DNA from: Stichopus chloronotus
Lineage: Eukaryota; Echinodermata; Holothuroidea; Aspidochirotida; Stichopodidae
Direction: 5' to 3'
Length of the DNA stretch: 64,000 nt
NCBI GenBank assembly: GCA_021234535.1
Contig: CM037830.1
Span: forward strand, 34,321,405-34,385,404
The stretch's first letter is position 1. The number at the start of each line of letters is the position of its first letter. The notes beneath the pieces are model-generated. The model was not told the DNA's origin and ran no database searches. It saw only the letters and a list, made by a program, of their open reading frames with translations. The translations under genes and the position numbers were made by a program. Shown here one piece after another: positions 14,155-25,976 of the stretch.

Positions 14155-14370
14155 TTAAAGGAGAGGTAGCACAAGTGGTGTATCAGAAACATCTGTGCGG
14201 GGAGGGGAGGGCTGAAGAAAGAGGATTCAAAGCTAAAATTGCTGGGGTTCGATCCCTTGTGTTGTCATTTCATCAGTAACTCTTTAAATTGTATGGATGT
14301 CCTTGGCATTCACTCCTTGTCCGGAAATGGAAGAGTCTTCCAACACTTTATACCGGCGTTCACCCTTTAA
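14155..14370 (+). repeat. tRNA-like repeat (SINE or tRNA-derived) flanked by TTAAAGG ends
   Basis: Contains a Pol III A-box-like TAGCACAAGTGG (14167-14178) and a B-box GGTTCGATCCC (14246-14256) about 80 bp apart, the arrangement of a tRNA-derived SINE head. A downstream GATGTCCTTGGCATTCACTCC resembles common SINE tails. The segment is bounded by GTTAAAGGAG (left) and CCCTTTAAC (right), so it could instead be a small MITE that captured tRNA-like boxes. A functional tRNA is unlikely: the interval is too long and no cloverleaf is evident. Confidence 0.45.
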
Positions 14371-16308
14371 CTGATGTCACCTACTTGGTAAATTCAATTA
14401 CAAACTGATACTGCTGTCAATGTTGGAAATAATAAGAGAAAATTTTAACAGCTGATGCAAATTGATTGAATGGTCACATCAGCAGGAGGTACCTGTTTTC
14501 CTGCAGACAGCCGAATTTAAAAAAATAAAACTTGCTTGGCACAAAATTTACGTAACATTTAGTCACAAGTGCCTTTCCTGCATTAGGAAAGTCAATTTGG
14601 CTGAGGGGAGTTAAATCCGTAGTATATGACAAGCTTCTTGAATTGTGAGCCTTACACTTAGCAACAGAAGGACAATTTATCTTTGAAAGGACGTATAAAA
14701 ACCACTCTCTCCTTCCCCAACCACGTGTCATTTTATGCATGTACATGCTTTTTAATGTGGATGATACCTGAAATGAAACGTTTAACCCATTTTGTTATTA
14801 CCTAACTTTGACGGTAAACCAGTTATAACAGAAATCGGTGATAACTGGTTTTTATTGAGTTTGATTATTGCATTGAAGAAAAATTGAAGTATGGAAAAAA
14901 TTCAGCAATGTTGTAAAATGGGAAGGTTAAACAGTGAAATATCAAAAATAAACGTGAAATACATTGAAAGTTGCAGTGGAAATATTAGTCCTGATCGAAG
15001 AGAAAATTTGTGTGGTTAGAGAAGTACTGATATAGGGCCCTAAGGCCTCTCAGGCATACAAAGATTGGTTCTATGTCAACTTATTCTGTATGCAAAGTGT
15101 GTGAGGGAAATTACGCTTATAACTGAAGTATGATTATCAGGTGTCTGATTATACCAGTTGTCCAAATTTGTTTGAATATCGTGAAAGCTTAGTCATTATT
15201 TCTGTTTGTGAGCTTGGAGATGAGCACTTTCAGAGTATATGAATTATTGTTTTGTAATCTCGTGCTGTGACTTTCTTTTAATTATGTGACTTTGTAGACT
15301 GTGTATACTGTACTTAACCCTTGCTTACACCAATGTGTGACTGACCCTATGCAACATGCTTCCAAAGTAAGATTCAGCACTTGCACCCCCCATTTTCCTG
15401 AATCGGCCTTGTTCAATTTGCAAAGCGAGATACAGTGTGTGAAATTACCGCCGATGTTTTTCCTCCCAGAGTGAAAGTCCAAACCTTGAGCATTGCTGTG
15501 TTCCTTTTTTTTAAATTCATTATTGCAGTAGTCCTAGTTCTCCAAAATGTCAAAAATGTACCTAACTCCTTGCAAGGAGTTTGGAAATTCTTCACATGTG
15601 TGACTATAAAAGCCAGAGAGCCTATTGTACCATCATGTTTACCCTGTTAGTCGATGCCCACAGTACAGAAGTATGTGTATTAAGTTGTGAGGAAACTGTC
15701 CGCAGTGCTGTTAACACATTGTAGACCTATATGTCAACTCTTTCCTAGCATGAGAAATTCATTCATCATGAGTGTATCAAGTGTAAACAATCCTGATGGT
15801 TTTATCTTTAAAAGACAAAGATTAATATGCTGCAGTTGTTACTCCAGGACTGCACCTTGAAGGGTAGAAATTTCCATACAAATAACAAGATTAGGATCTG
15901 GAGAAGAAAAACAAAACGTAAACCCACAAAGGATAAGCTTTCACATGATAACATTCCAGGTAAATGTAACTGTTTGTAAATAGTGTCTTCTCTCCTTTGT
16001 TGCTTCTTTTGTGATCACTGAGTCCATGTCCTTGCATGGTCAACTGAATCCAAGTACAGCACCAAGTGCAAGGCTTGTAGCCTTTATCGTGACATCGGCA
16101 AAGATGGCAAGGCAGCATTAATAAATTGACAGTGATACTAGAGATTCAACGTGTAATTATTAGAATAATACAGTACTGTTGATGCTGGAGTATTTGGGGT
16201 GACGTATGGTAAAGTAAGCAGCCGTTTAACAAGTAACAGATTTTTTTAAAATGATGTATAAATCTGTGTACCATCTTTGTTAAAAAGACCCTTAGTAACT
16301 GTTGAACT
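14371..16308. other. Intron 1 sequence without recognised features
   Basis: No exon, RNA gene or clear repeat recognised. Short open frames on both strands near 15282-15650 overlap one another and look like chance. Confidence 0.4.
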
Positions 16309-16460
16309 GCTTTACTTCACTGCTCACTTACCTGTCTCAACACAACAAGTGCACCATCTACCATCACCAGTACTCTTGGTCTAGTAAATGAGAGTGTTTT
16401 TTTTTTGTGTGTGTTTGTGTCGAGACAGGTATTGAGTGAGTTAGTCATAAATAATCAAAC
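16309..16460. mobile_element. Dispersed TTACTTCACTC repeat, copy 3, with terminal inverted repeats
   Basis: The left end TTTACTTCACTGCTCACTTA and CCTGTCTCAACACAAC is mirrored about 80 bp later by GTGTCGAGACAGGTATTGAG and TGAGTTAGTCATAAATAATC on the opposite strand. That makes inverted repeats of about 35 bp with a short spacer that includes GCACCATCTACCATC and AGTACTCTTGG. This copy reveals that the dispersed family is probably a miniature inverted-repeat element. Confidence 0.6.
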
Positions 16461-18852
16461 CAAGTGAGCTTTGGCATGACCATAGACATGGAAGTAGCTT
16501 GAAGAATGACGTCCTGCGAATTTTGTATGTCAGAGCCACACAACTGTACGTTGTTGGTATGGTTACAAAAATTGATGTTGCTTATTACTTGTACTAAGAC
16601 TTACAGTGAAATATGTCAAAGTTGCTGACCATGCTACAAGTAGATGTTAGTCTCACATGTAGTTTGTTAAGAGTTGGTAGCATGGTAGCTGTTCTAATCA
16701 AATGTCTGTATGGCCTTGCCTTGGAGTGTTTGCTAGTCAGTCATGTGTATCTCTTGAACAAAAGTCAAAGTTGTTTTAATACCTGTTCATGCGGCACATG
16801 CCAGATCATAAACTAGTTAGAAATAGTTCGAACATCCTCAGAATGCCATGACTGGCATCCAGTTGCTATTTTGGTATGGCTATTGAGGGATCGTTATCTC
16901 TTAGGGTTAGAATATGTATCGTCTCTCAGTTTATTGTCGACTTTGTATCCCATTTTGGACTTTCGTTTTGGTTGCACTATTCGAAGTGAGGCGTTACTTA
17001 ATTATCTCCCAGTCTCTTTTCTGTACTTAATTTCATCACAAGATTATGGTTTTGGTGGAAACAACAACATCAACATCTGTTTAGCTGAAACAGTTTCCTG
17101 TGCAGTAAGTTGCGATAATTGTAATCATAGATGCAATTCCCCGTATTTTTCTTAAATTTGAAGGAAGAAATGATTGATAACATCGACGAGCCTCAGCATC
17201 TGGAGCGATTTACCATAAAACATGCTCTAGCGGAACTGTGTATTAATCGCACTTGTACGGAGTTGCCATCACTGTCAAATCTGCAGCAGAAATGCTTTAT
17301 AAAATATCCCATACATGAAAACCATCAATATTTTCAGTGTTTTCTGTCCTTTATTAATTTATTTATGTATTTATTAGCCAGTTCAGTCTCACTCCTCTGT
17401 CCTCACGTCTGTATGGATCTTAGCATTGCTTTTGGTTTTTCAACAAGACCAACCACCGTCTATTGGCTTTATTGAATTAGGTACAGTATGAGCACAATGC
17501 AATTTAAAGCCTGATGGGGAAGAAGGTGGGGGGGGGGGAGAGGTTTGATTTACGGCTGTTTCTGTCAGTCTTGAGAACTTAAACACTTCATTAAAGTGAT
17601 GACAGGAAGTTTCAATGTTAATCAGATGAATGTTGTTGTCTGTATCTTTTTTTGGGGGGGACAGGAGATATTTTTTAGGACACTGCCACTCAGGGAAATT
17701 AAGTTTTAGAGAGAAAGAGATTGGAAAGATGTTGTACAATGGAAAGAAACAAAATATCCTCACTGTCGGTTTCCTTGTCACTTAGTTGAAGGATTGCTTT
17801 CATTTTAAGTGCTAGCTTTAAGTGTTCTCCTAAATATGGGAGTGATATATCTCAGTCTGCAGTACTCATTGTGTTAATGCATTTGCACTGTACTGTTATG
17901 CACATCCTTAAAACCAAGGTGCAATAGACTCTTTGATTTTTTTTGGGGGGTGGTCCTGTGGGATGGGAGAGAATGTGGGATGAAAAGTGTATCAGTTTGG
18001 ACAGTTGTGTAATTGTACCGTGTTTATATTAGTAGGTTCCTGTATCAAATGATGGTATCAAGCATATGTTTGTGCATATGTGACACCCGTCTTGTAAACA
18101 CTATGACTTAATGTGTAAGTAATGCCTTGGACTTCAGACTCGGTAGGCACATTGCATGTGATGTGTAAATGATCTATTTGCTTGTTTATTTTTCCTTTTG
18201 TTTCATTTTTATGTTTATATGGTGGCTTTCATAGGTAGTTTAATATGCAGTATCTCAAAAAGGTATTAAAGGCTGTTTTTGATAAGACTCTATGTGTAGG
18301 TATTAGCAGGGGCAGTTCTGTGCGGACTGTATCCACCCCCCAAAAAATTGCTTGCCCCCCCAAAACTGGACATACAGTACTATCATTCCCTTTTAGTTTT
18401 TAGAAGAGTAAGCTTTGGAAACAGGATATCTGAAAATGTCTGGATGCCTTTAAGAAGCAGGATGTGCTGTTGTTCCTGCATTTTCCAAAGTACACCAAAG
18501 AACTGGTTATACTTCTTATAGTTGCAAAAAGTTATAAAAACTCATGGACAGAGGTACATTTGTCCACGTATAGCTTAATTTCTAAAGGAAATGCATTTGC
18601 ATAGGAGTTTCGTTGTAGCAGTGTTCACATGAAAGTGGCGCACATTTACCACAGGGTGCAGTTTCGCTAACTTTTTACCCGAAAAAAACTAAATCGCTCT
18701 TGTTTCTACAGTAATTAACACTCTAAATAATGAAATTTTAATGAAAGAAACCTGACATAGCATGTTACCATCCACATTGGTATCAAATGACAGAAAATGA
18801 TGGAAGATCAACCGTAAAGGCTATTTTTATTCCTTCAAATGGCACATCCTGC
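16461..18852. other. Intron 1 sequence without recognised genes
   Basis: Includes an 11-G run at 17528-17538 and CCCCCC-rich words near 18335-18360 that resemble the ends of other G-rich repeats in the window. The 114-codon open frames at 17131-17475 (+) and 17440-17781 (-) show no domain. Confidence 0.4.
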
Positions 18853-19177
18853 TTTAAAGGGAAATAGGGTGTAAAGCCAATGTTTGAGGACGTAGAATGA
18901 GAGATTATTCAAAATAAGGAAGGACAGTGGTCTTCTTTTCAAGAAATAAGCTTCTCACAGATAGAAACTCAGTTATTTGTTGCTCAACACTAATTTGTTC
19001 ACCCAAACTTTTCAAGATTCAAATGATGCATCTTCCATTACTCATCACATGCATAATGTTTTGAGGTGATGAAGCTTTGGTAGATGTTTATTGATAAGAC
19101 GGAATGGTTTAACAATGATTAGAGTTATTTTCTTAAATGTCAAGTTGGTGTATTCTAAATGCCCTATTCCCCTTTAA
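18853..19177. mobile_element. TTAAAGGG-type MITE, second family
   Basis: About 325 bp. The left end TTTAAAGGGAAATAGGGTG is matched by the complement of the right end GCCCTATTCCCCTTTAAC, giving inverted repeats of about 20 bp with a TTAA-like border. The interior is non-coding and different from the 1887/11385/53732 family. The TTAAAGGGGAATAGGG terminus fits the TTAAAGGRR pattern of T2/Kolobok MITEs. Confidence 0.65.
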
Positions 19178-19849
19178 CAAGGCCCTTGAAGTACCATTTT
19201 CTGTAATCTTGGAGACTGGGGGGCAAACATTTTTGTGGTTTACGATGTGCCAACTGATGGTAGAGCTCTGCTTAAATGGTAGAAACCTGAATTAACCCAC
19301 TCCCTCGAGAATAGTGTCCCAAGGACTGTGCATGGGTACTAGGCCTGTAATACATTGTCGTAGTTTGTGATTAGTTGAAATTTCCGTGGTTTCTGTTTCT
19401 GTTATTTTCTGAATCAAAAGTTTCATTCAACATCATAACAAGAAGTGATGAACTTTCATGTTAAAGATTTTTCACTATCACCATTATGCTCCTTAATGTG
19501 CAATATTAGAATATTAAATATAAGTGCATTGAGGTGGATGCAGTGCTTTTTGTGTTTGAGATCTTCAGTGAAAAGTTCTTTTTTACCAAGAAGAACCTGC
19601 ATAAATAACCAGGAAATATGTTGGTTATTTGATGAGATACAATATAGAGTGTTAAGTTACAAGGAGAATCCAGACCAGTTACCACTGATAAAGTACCTGT
19701 ATGATAACTGCAAATAAGCAGTATACAGTAGTATAGTAGTTCCATGTACTTTGGCCAGGATTAGCCACTCTCAAAACCTGAAGATGTACACAAAGTTGTG
19801 TGAAATGCTGTTCACCATCATTGGGCAGGTTGCATGGAAGTGTAATATT

Positions 19850-19975
19850 ACATAGTCCAGTTAGTGTGACACTTGATAGTACAGTATCGTTCAGTCCAGT
19901 ATCATCAGCACAGAATAGCACCTGTACTGTAGCACAACCCAGTCCAGTATGGCACAGCACAACATAATGGTAAGG
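19850..19975 (+). repeat. Degenerate CAGTATAGTACAGT repeat, left part
   Basis: Repeated words such as AGTCCAGT, AGTACAGTAT and GGCACAGCACAACA at irregular spacing of about 10-20 bp. The same vocabulary returns at 21836-22420 on the far side of the gypsy fragment, so the retroelement appears embedded in, or flanked by, this low-complexity repeat. Confidence 0.5.
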
Positions 19976-20903
19976 TGTTCACAGATCAACACACATAACA
20001 CAGATAACACAGCATAGTGTAGTGGCATGACCGACGTAGGTATGACGTCATGTTAAAACGAGAGAAAACGTAAAGAGAAACCGAGGCGTGCAGGTTGAGG
20101 TACGAAAGCGAACTGTATTGCACATCTAAAATGTTTGGATGCACCCTGAATCTTTTGTTGCACTTCTGTGTGAGCTCTGTTGAATTGCGTATATTTGGCA
20201 TTTCATTCTCTGATATGTAAATGATATATGTGAATGATACGTCAATATGTACTGTGAATCAAAAGAGTTAACTGGGTTGAAACTTCTCACACCCTGTCCC
20301 CCTGAAGTGAGAATCATCCTCAATTTTATAAATGTCAACATTTACCATTTAAGCAAAAAGAAACTATCACTCTCAAACATAAGCACATCATAACCATGTC
20401 ATTGGAACACAACACTGAAACATAAAAAAAATGGTTGATCATTGTTTTTTCAGTTTGCATCAAAAAACTTGAGTCTGACAAATTATTCAAACTAACTCAA
20501 ACAGATTTTTATGCAAAAAAGATAAGATAGATGATTTGATTAGCTGCACTGCATGTATGCCTGTTCCTATTCCTACTTGTATGAACAGTGTATATTAATA
20601 CTGTAAAGGATTCGTCCATTATAATTTCGGATTGAAAGTTCTTTTCAAATATTTGCTGTGGGATTGTATCTAATACTTTGAAAAGGCGATAGAACTTTTA
20701 CATGAGTCTAGTTCACCTCAGAACATACACAACTTAGCATAACGCACAAGCATATATTACAGAACAACACATAAAATCACAAGTTTGAATGGAATTCCAA
20801 ATGAACACATGAAAGTTTGAAATACACATTGGCATGTGAGCTTTTGTATACACCTCTATATGCAATGCTGAGAGAACTGCACATCCCTAATGGCCACAAT
20901 GAT

Positions 20904-21835
20904 CTAGAATGCGCAGTAAGCATCCTGACCCTTGTTATACACTGTGGGGGCCTGGTGGGGATCACTGGGTTGTTCCAAAGATGTATTTGCTGCGTCAACA
21001 TCTGGGTGTGTCTGGGGGTCAATTTGAGGACTGTTGTCACGGGATACGTCTCTTGAAGTCGGCTGTAAATATGAATCTTTTCCGTTTTTGTTATGGAATG
21101 GTTTGAGATGGCTGTAGTGGACAGTGGTTGTCTTACCAGGTCTTTCCAAATCTTCCATTTCATAAGCAAGTTTATCGTTCCCATGGTGTGACTTTGTGGC
21201 AATTATGTGATAAGTGCCTAAACATTTGGGTTCTACCTTCAATCTCTTGTCAGTGACATTGTTTAGCATTACCAAATCACCTGAAAAATATGCCAAAAAC
21301 TTTTGTTAATGTAGTAATATTTTTGTTTATCCTGTGTTGCTGCACTCTCTTCAATAGTTTGTTGAAATGCCCTGCCTAGTCTGTTTTGAAGAGCTTCACA
21401 GCATTCTGCCGTAGTGTTTGGTAAAGAAAAAATGTTTGCTGTTCAGATGATGAAATCAGAGCAGCTGGAATTCTACTGTAGGGTCACGTCCATGGATTAT
21501 AAAATAAGAACTGAACCAGTAGTAGCAGGAGGTGAAGCATTATATGCAAACAGTTTGCCCTAAGAAATCTTCCCATGGTTCATCAGTCGTATGAAGGAAC
21601 TTTGCAATCTGGTCTTTGAGGGTATGTTTGAATTGTTCTGTTAGCCCATCGGTTCAGGGTGTGGTAAGGTGTTGTATGTGTTTATTTATTATCCAGAGCT
21701 TCATGCATATTCTTTACTACATCACTTTCAAATTGTAGATCCTGATCTGTATGAATTTGTTCTGGAATACTGTGTTGACGAATGTAATGTTAAAAACAAA
21801 CATTTAGAGACAGTGGTTACTTTTTGATCGGTCAT
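20904..21835 (-). pseudogene. Ty3/gypsy-type integrase fragment, decayed
   Basis: On the minus strand the best-preserved part (21296-20904) is the integrase C-terminal region: a G-D-L-V element, a N-V-T-D-K-R-L segment, G-T-Y-H-I-I and the closing H-Y-S-H-L-K-P-F typical of gypsy polyproteins. Upstream to about 21835 it matches the catalytic core in several frames: H-T-D-Q around 21740-21756 carries the second Asp of D-D-E, and D-G-L-T-E near 21630-21655 carries the Glu region. Stops and frameshifts interrupt it throughout, so it is dead. No reverse transcriptase, gag, LTR or primer-binding site was found nearby. It lies antisense in intron 1 of the NIPA-like gene. Confidence 0.85.
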
Positions 21836-22420
21836 ATAGTCCAGTCCATTCTCACACAGTCCGGTTCAATACAGCATAGAAAAGTGTAGTACAGTATAGT
21901 ACAGTCAAGTGTAACACAAGACAGAATATTCTTATTTACTTCACTCTCAACTTACCTATCTCCAGACAACTATTGCTTGCCCCTTTTATTGATTCCTTGC
22001 CGGACCTAAAAGGAATCTACCCGATGGTGATTTCGTGTGTATGTGACGCCTTGTATCACAAGAAGGGTAACCTTGGCAAATCTCGTACTTGTTATGTGGG
22101 TTGGTCATATTTAGAAGGTCATCCCTTTTGTTTTTGGTGGAGGTCAAAGGTCATTGGCAAGGGATCACGAAGCCCTTTGACTTTCTTATGTTACTATGAA
22201 CTACTGGCAACCTTTACACCGCTTCGTACAGAATAGTCCCGATCAATATAGTACAGAATATTTCAGCACAATATATAGTACCGGTACACTTCAGTATAGT
22301 ACTGTACATTGTAATTCAGTCAACCCATCTCACCACACTACAGTATAGTACAGCTCAGTATAGTCCTGTTGAGTATTCCTCAGTTCTGCATTGTCAAAGT
22401 GAAAGAGCATTAAAGTACAA
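21836..22420. repeat. CAGTATAGTACAGT repeat with embedded dispersed-repeat pieces
   Basis: AGTATAGTACAGTC-like words fill 21836-21930 and 22225-22420. Between them are the start of the dispersed family (TTTACTTCACTCTCAACTTA at about 21936), then a GTGGGTTGGTCATA...GTGGAGGTCAAAGGTCA block (22095-22155) like the tandem repeat at 26401, then the GGCAACCTTTACACCGC end block of the dispersed family near 22206. This suggests nested or composite repeats. Confidence 0.55.
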
Positions 22421-23239
22421 ACTAGTGCAATGTAGTGTCAGATTAGACCTACAGTAGTTTACCATGCAAGTCACCCTGAGGTGGGACTTATTTGTAAGGT
22501 ATATGGGGTGAATTAACCATAGAGATTAATCAAAAAGTAGCCACCATAATACTGTACATGGAACAGCGATAGTTTCAGATCTATATTAAAATGTATTTTG
22601 GAAGTAGGATCCATTATTTAACATTATCAGCAATAATCATTCATCACATAATGTACTGTATTCTCCCATTATGCTACTTCCCTCACCCTTACCCTCCCAC
22701 CTCGATATCTCTCCTTGTGCCTCTGCATCTCCCATTAATGGTGATGCATTAGAAATTTTTACTTATACATAGGTGAAAACATTTTTAAGAACATTGGAAA
22801 ATGGATTTGTTCTATGGTTTTTCCATGCAATTGCTACAACTACAGTACACTGTGTTTGCATTGAAGTGTTTTTACACATGCATCCCATTGTGGAAGAAAA
22901 GCACAAACACAGTTACCAACAAAATTTGCACAGAATTGGGGGCTCACACAGTACAGTACCATCAACCCAGAAATTGGTAAAGCTCTGCCTGCTTTCATCA
23001 ATCAAATTTGTAGCAAAGTTGTTAAGAATATGTGATGGTTTGTGACGGACAAGATATTTTTTACGTGTCATAGTCAGTCTATTGCCCTCATATTTATTAA
23101 AATTTTACCACTTCTACCTTTATGACAGTTCGTTCTGGTCCAGCTCTCAAGTTGGCCTGCCTTTCCTATCAGTCTTAAGTTACCATTGATTTTATTCTGA
23201 TGTGCTATTTTCCTTCTCTGTTTGGCTTTTCTCTCATAG
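22421..23239. other. End of intron 1, no features recognised
   Basis: AT-rich intronic DNA with no recognised repeat or exon. The open frame at 22773-23045 is unsupported. Confidence 0.4.
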
Positions 23240-23296
23240 GTGATGGAGGCCATGCATACTTAGGGGAACCGCTGTGGTGGGCTGGCTTTGGTCTAT
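23240..23296 (+). CDS. NIPA-like Mg2+ transporter, coding exon 2
   Basis: A 57-nt exon between the acceptor TCTCATAG (ending 23239) and the donor GTAAGT (23297). In phase with exon 1 it reads G-D-G-G-H-A-Y-L-G-E-P-L-W-W-A-G-F-G-L. This is the highly conserved NIPA loop and start of helix 2; the G-H-x-Y-L-x-E-x-L-W-W-A-G pattern is diagnostic of the family. It begins and ends in phase 1. The 181-codon open frame on the opposite strand across this exon is a shadow. Confidence 0.95.
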
Positions 23297-23849
23297 GTAA
23301 GTACAGTATATACTGTAACACTGTTCTGTTTAATATGTGTCCTATCCTGAAATTTCTGTTGAATATTTTTTGTGCAAGTGTGGTTGAAACTGAGTTGACT
23401 TGGAATGACGAATGGATGTGCACAGTGAATACATTAAATGAATATGCATGGTACAAATATATGGTGATATACAGTGAGTATATGAGTAATTGCATAGTGA
23501 AGTTCGATGCATGATCAAATGGATAATTGAATATATGAAGGATGTTTGTTGGGTTATGGAAGGAAGTGATGCATATTAAATGGATCAGACATGCCTGACA
23601 AGTTATAAAATGTGGCAAATTGCTGCTGCATTGCATAATTATGTAGTCCATCATAATTTTAACAGTAAAATTCCTCCTGTCAGTGTAAAGTGTTTGTGGC
23701 TTTACTTCAGATTCCTCAATCACCAGCCACTGCAAAGTTAAGAATTGCAAGTTCCTCGTGGTCCAGTGTCAAGCTGTATTCTTAATAATCCAATATTGAA
23801 GTGTAAAGTTTACTCCTTTCTCTCCTGTTTTTTATCTCTGCACCACCAG

Positions 23850-23940
23850 TGGCATTGGGAGAAATCTTTAATTTTGTGGCTTATGCATTTGCTCCTGCCT
23901 TATTGGTTACCCCCCTCGGCGCCCTCAGTGTTCTGGTCAC
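23850..23940 (+). CDS. NIPA-like Mg2+ transporter, coding exon 3
   Basis: A 91-nt exon after the acceptor ...CACCACCAG and before the donor GTAAGT. It encodes approximately residues 69-98 and the signature G-E-I-F-N-F-V-A-Y-A-F-A-P, then L-V-T-P-L-G-A-L-S-V-L-V, the most conserved stretch of NIPA proteins (helices 2-3). The first codon is split with exon 2 and reads Leu, where relatives usually have Met or Ala. It ends in phase 2 (GTC AC|gt). Confidence 0.95.
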
Positions 23941-25811
23941 GTAAGTGCTCATCAATGTCTATCAATAATTTTCAGACTTCTTGATATTTTATCTTTATCG
24001 ATTTGTGTGCTCTGCATTCAATTTAATCTGTTAGTTTTTGTTATCAGTCTCTTTCCTGAGGAAATTTTACGACACCAGAAAGGCACCTCTCCATAGGTGT
24101 TACAGACAGTGACTTTTCCCAGTAGCAAGTTCCGCCAAAAACACAGATTTTCCACAGAAGCATGTTTTGCTAAAGGAAGTTTGTCATCCTTTTTTATAGG
24201 AGGTGCAGCATAGATAACATTGTAAATGATAGAACAGTGACATTTTGTTGGTAGTTTGGGAAATATTTTGGACAGTTCTGTCCTGTTCTGTAGTATTTGA
24301 TGGACCTCTTTAGATTCATATGTCAGTCTTTGGCTGAATATTGTTAAAAAGCACTTTACCAAATGCAGTTGACTTCGTTTTGCTACAGAGAAATGATCAT
24401 GCACAGGTCTCAAATAAGAGGTGTGATACATATTCTGAAACCTTTTTCTCTCTCATTTTTCTACTGAAATCTGTGGAACATTTTCTGTGGCACATGCTTT
24501 AACTAGTCGATATGATGAGGAATTGGTTTCACTTTTGCGCAAACGATCCTCTTAACATAAGTCACTGCAATCAGGCTTTTTAGCTCTGTCTGTGGAATTC
24601 AATCTCTTCCTTTTATTGGTTTGTGCTTCCTCAGTATGCAATTTGATATGATTCATTGGCAGCAGGAAAAAAAAATTAACATTTACACCAACTCTTGCAA
24701 ACCAAACCTTGCAAAATTGGTGTAGTTTCTCCACTCCATGTCAGTGGCAAAAGAATGTATGTCTGTCGGAAAAGATCTCGAAGAACAATTTCAAAATTAA
24801 TATAGCTGCTCATATGGAGGAAACTTCTTACCTTCACAACCTTCTCATGTTGTGGAATAGTCCGTAACCTTGACAACCATACTCGCCTGACTGAGCCTTA
24901 TCACACATCCTTTCATGGGGATGGGAAAGCATCTGTATTTAGCTAAAATCCCGATCCTTGGGAAACCAATTACTCCAAACAGATGAAGAAACATCTAATC
25001 GGATGGAACCGACCAACTTCGCACAAGAGCACGAAAGTTAGTCGGAATGACAGAGAGATAAAGAGTGTGATTACACATGTGTTGCCAAAGGTTTAGATGA
25101 ATGCAGTTGCTCGAAGGGTTTTTCCAAATTACCAAATCTTGGAGGAAAGAATGACTTCTCCATGGAGAATTATTGACCACATAGTTTTAGGAAAACACAA
25201 GATTAAATGAAGAAACTTTGAAGTGATGATGATTGCACGTGTCATATCTCGGTAAGCCTGCAGTAAGGGGGTAGTGATGAACATAGGCATGGGGGGAACT
25301 AAATTTGTTCCTGTCATCATGCTTGACTGGACAGGGACGTGCTTGTCAAGAACAGTTTGCAAGGGGGGGGGGGGAGGGGGGGATGATATGGTGGCATGTT
25401 TGAAGCAGTTACGTCTGTCAATCAAACCTTCGCCCATTTTGTGTGCTGAGCGAGCTTATTAACAGCAATATTGTTATACATGTTGCATGTGAGGTGCACC
25501 CCCTCAAGAACGTGAAACCTTTGCAAATTTGACAAACAACCCCTCGTCATCATGTGACATGTGCAAACTTGAATCCTCATTAGTAAATACCCCAACTTTG
25601 TCAGTCTTCAAATACACATTTGCATTGCACTCATGATTTAGTTTGATAAGTTCCAGGTTGTTAATACATCAACAGTGAAGCCTGTCAAGAAGTTCTTTAA
25701 TAGCAGAAGATCTATTGCTGGCCTTTGATGCTGTCAAGAAATTTGTCTTCACCACACATTTTGTAATAACAAACAAAATATAACATGTTTTATCCGTCTC
25801 TTTCTCCACAG
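23941..25811. other. Intron 3 of the NIPA-like gene
   Basis: Intronic by the flanking exons. The 137-codon minus-strand open frame at 24018-24431 has no recognisable domain and may be an eroded repeat. A 12-G run sits at 25363-25374. Confidence 0.5.
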
Positions 25812-25976
25812 GGCCTGTTCTCTCAGCCATATTTCTCAAAGAACACCTGAATTTGTTATGCAAGATAGGCTGTCTGCAATGTGTGCTAGGATCGACGGTC
25901 ATGGTACTCCATGCACCCAAGGAAGGAGACGGTGCTAATACTTTAGAGGAATTATCCGTCAGGCTAGTTGATCCTG
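25812..25976 (+). CDS. NIPA-like Mg2+ transporter, coding exon 4, with apparent +1 frameshift
   Basis: A 165-nt exon between the acceptor TTTCTCCACAG and the donor GTAAGT. Most of it reads, in the family frame, V-L-S-A-I-F-L-K-E-H-L-N-L, then C-K-I-G-C-L, G-S-T-V-M-V-L-H-A-P-K-E and ends L-V-D-P. This matches NIPA helix 4, the cytosolic loop and helix 5. The family frame needs one base carried over from exon 3, but exon 3 ends with two. The first bases GGCC after the splice (giving Thr-Ala with exon 3) are followed by one extra T at about 25816 before GTTCTC; removing it would restore Thr-Ala-Val-Leu-Ser-Ala. This is either a sequence error or polymorphism, or a real lesion. No nearby alternative splice site fixes the frame. 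Confidence 0.9.

Noticed and set aside
14167..14256. Functional tRNA gene
   Set aside because: A and B boxes are present but about 80 bp apart and no acceptor stem or cloverleaf could be folded by eye.
23205..23750. 181-codon open frame on the minus strand
   Set aside because: It runs antisense over NIPA exon 2 and its flanking introns; the exon on the plus strand is conserved and correctly spliced, and the antisense protein has no domain.
24018..24431. 137-codon open frame on minus strand
   Set aside because: Lies in NIPA intron 3 with no recognisable domain; may be chance or an unknown old repeat.
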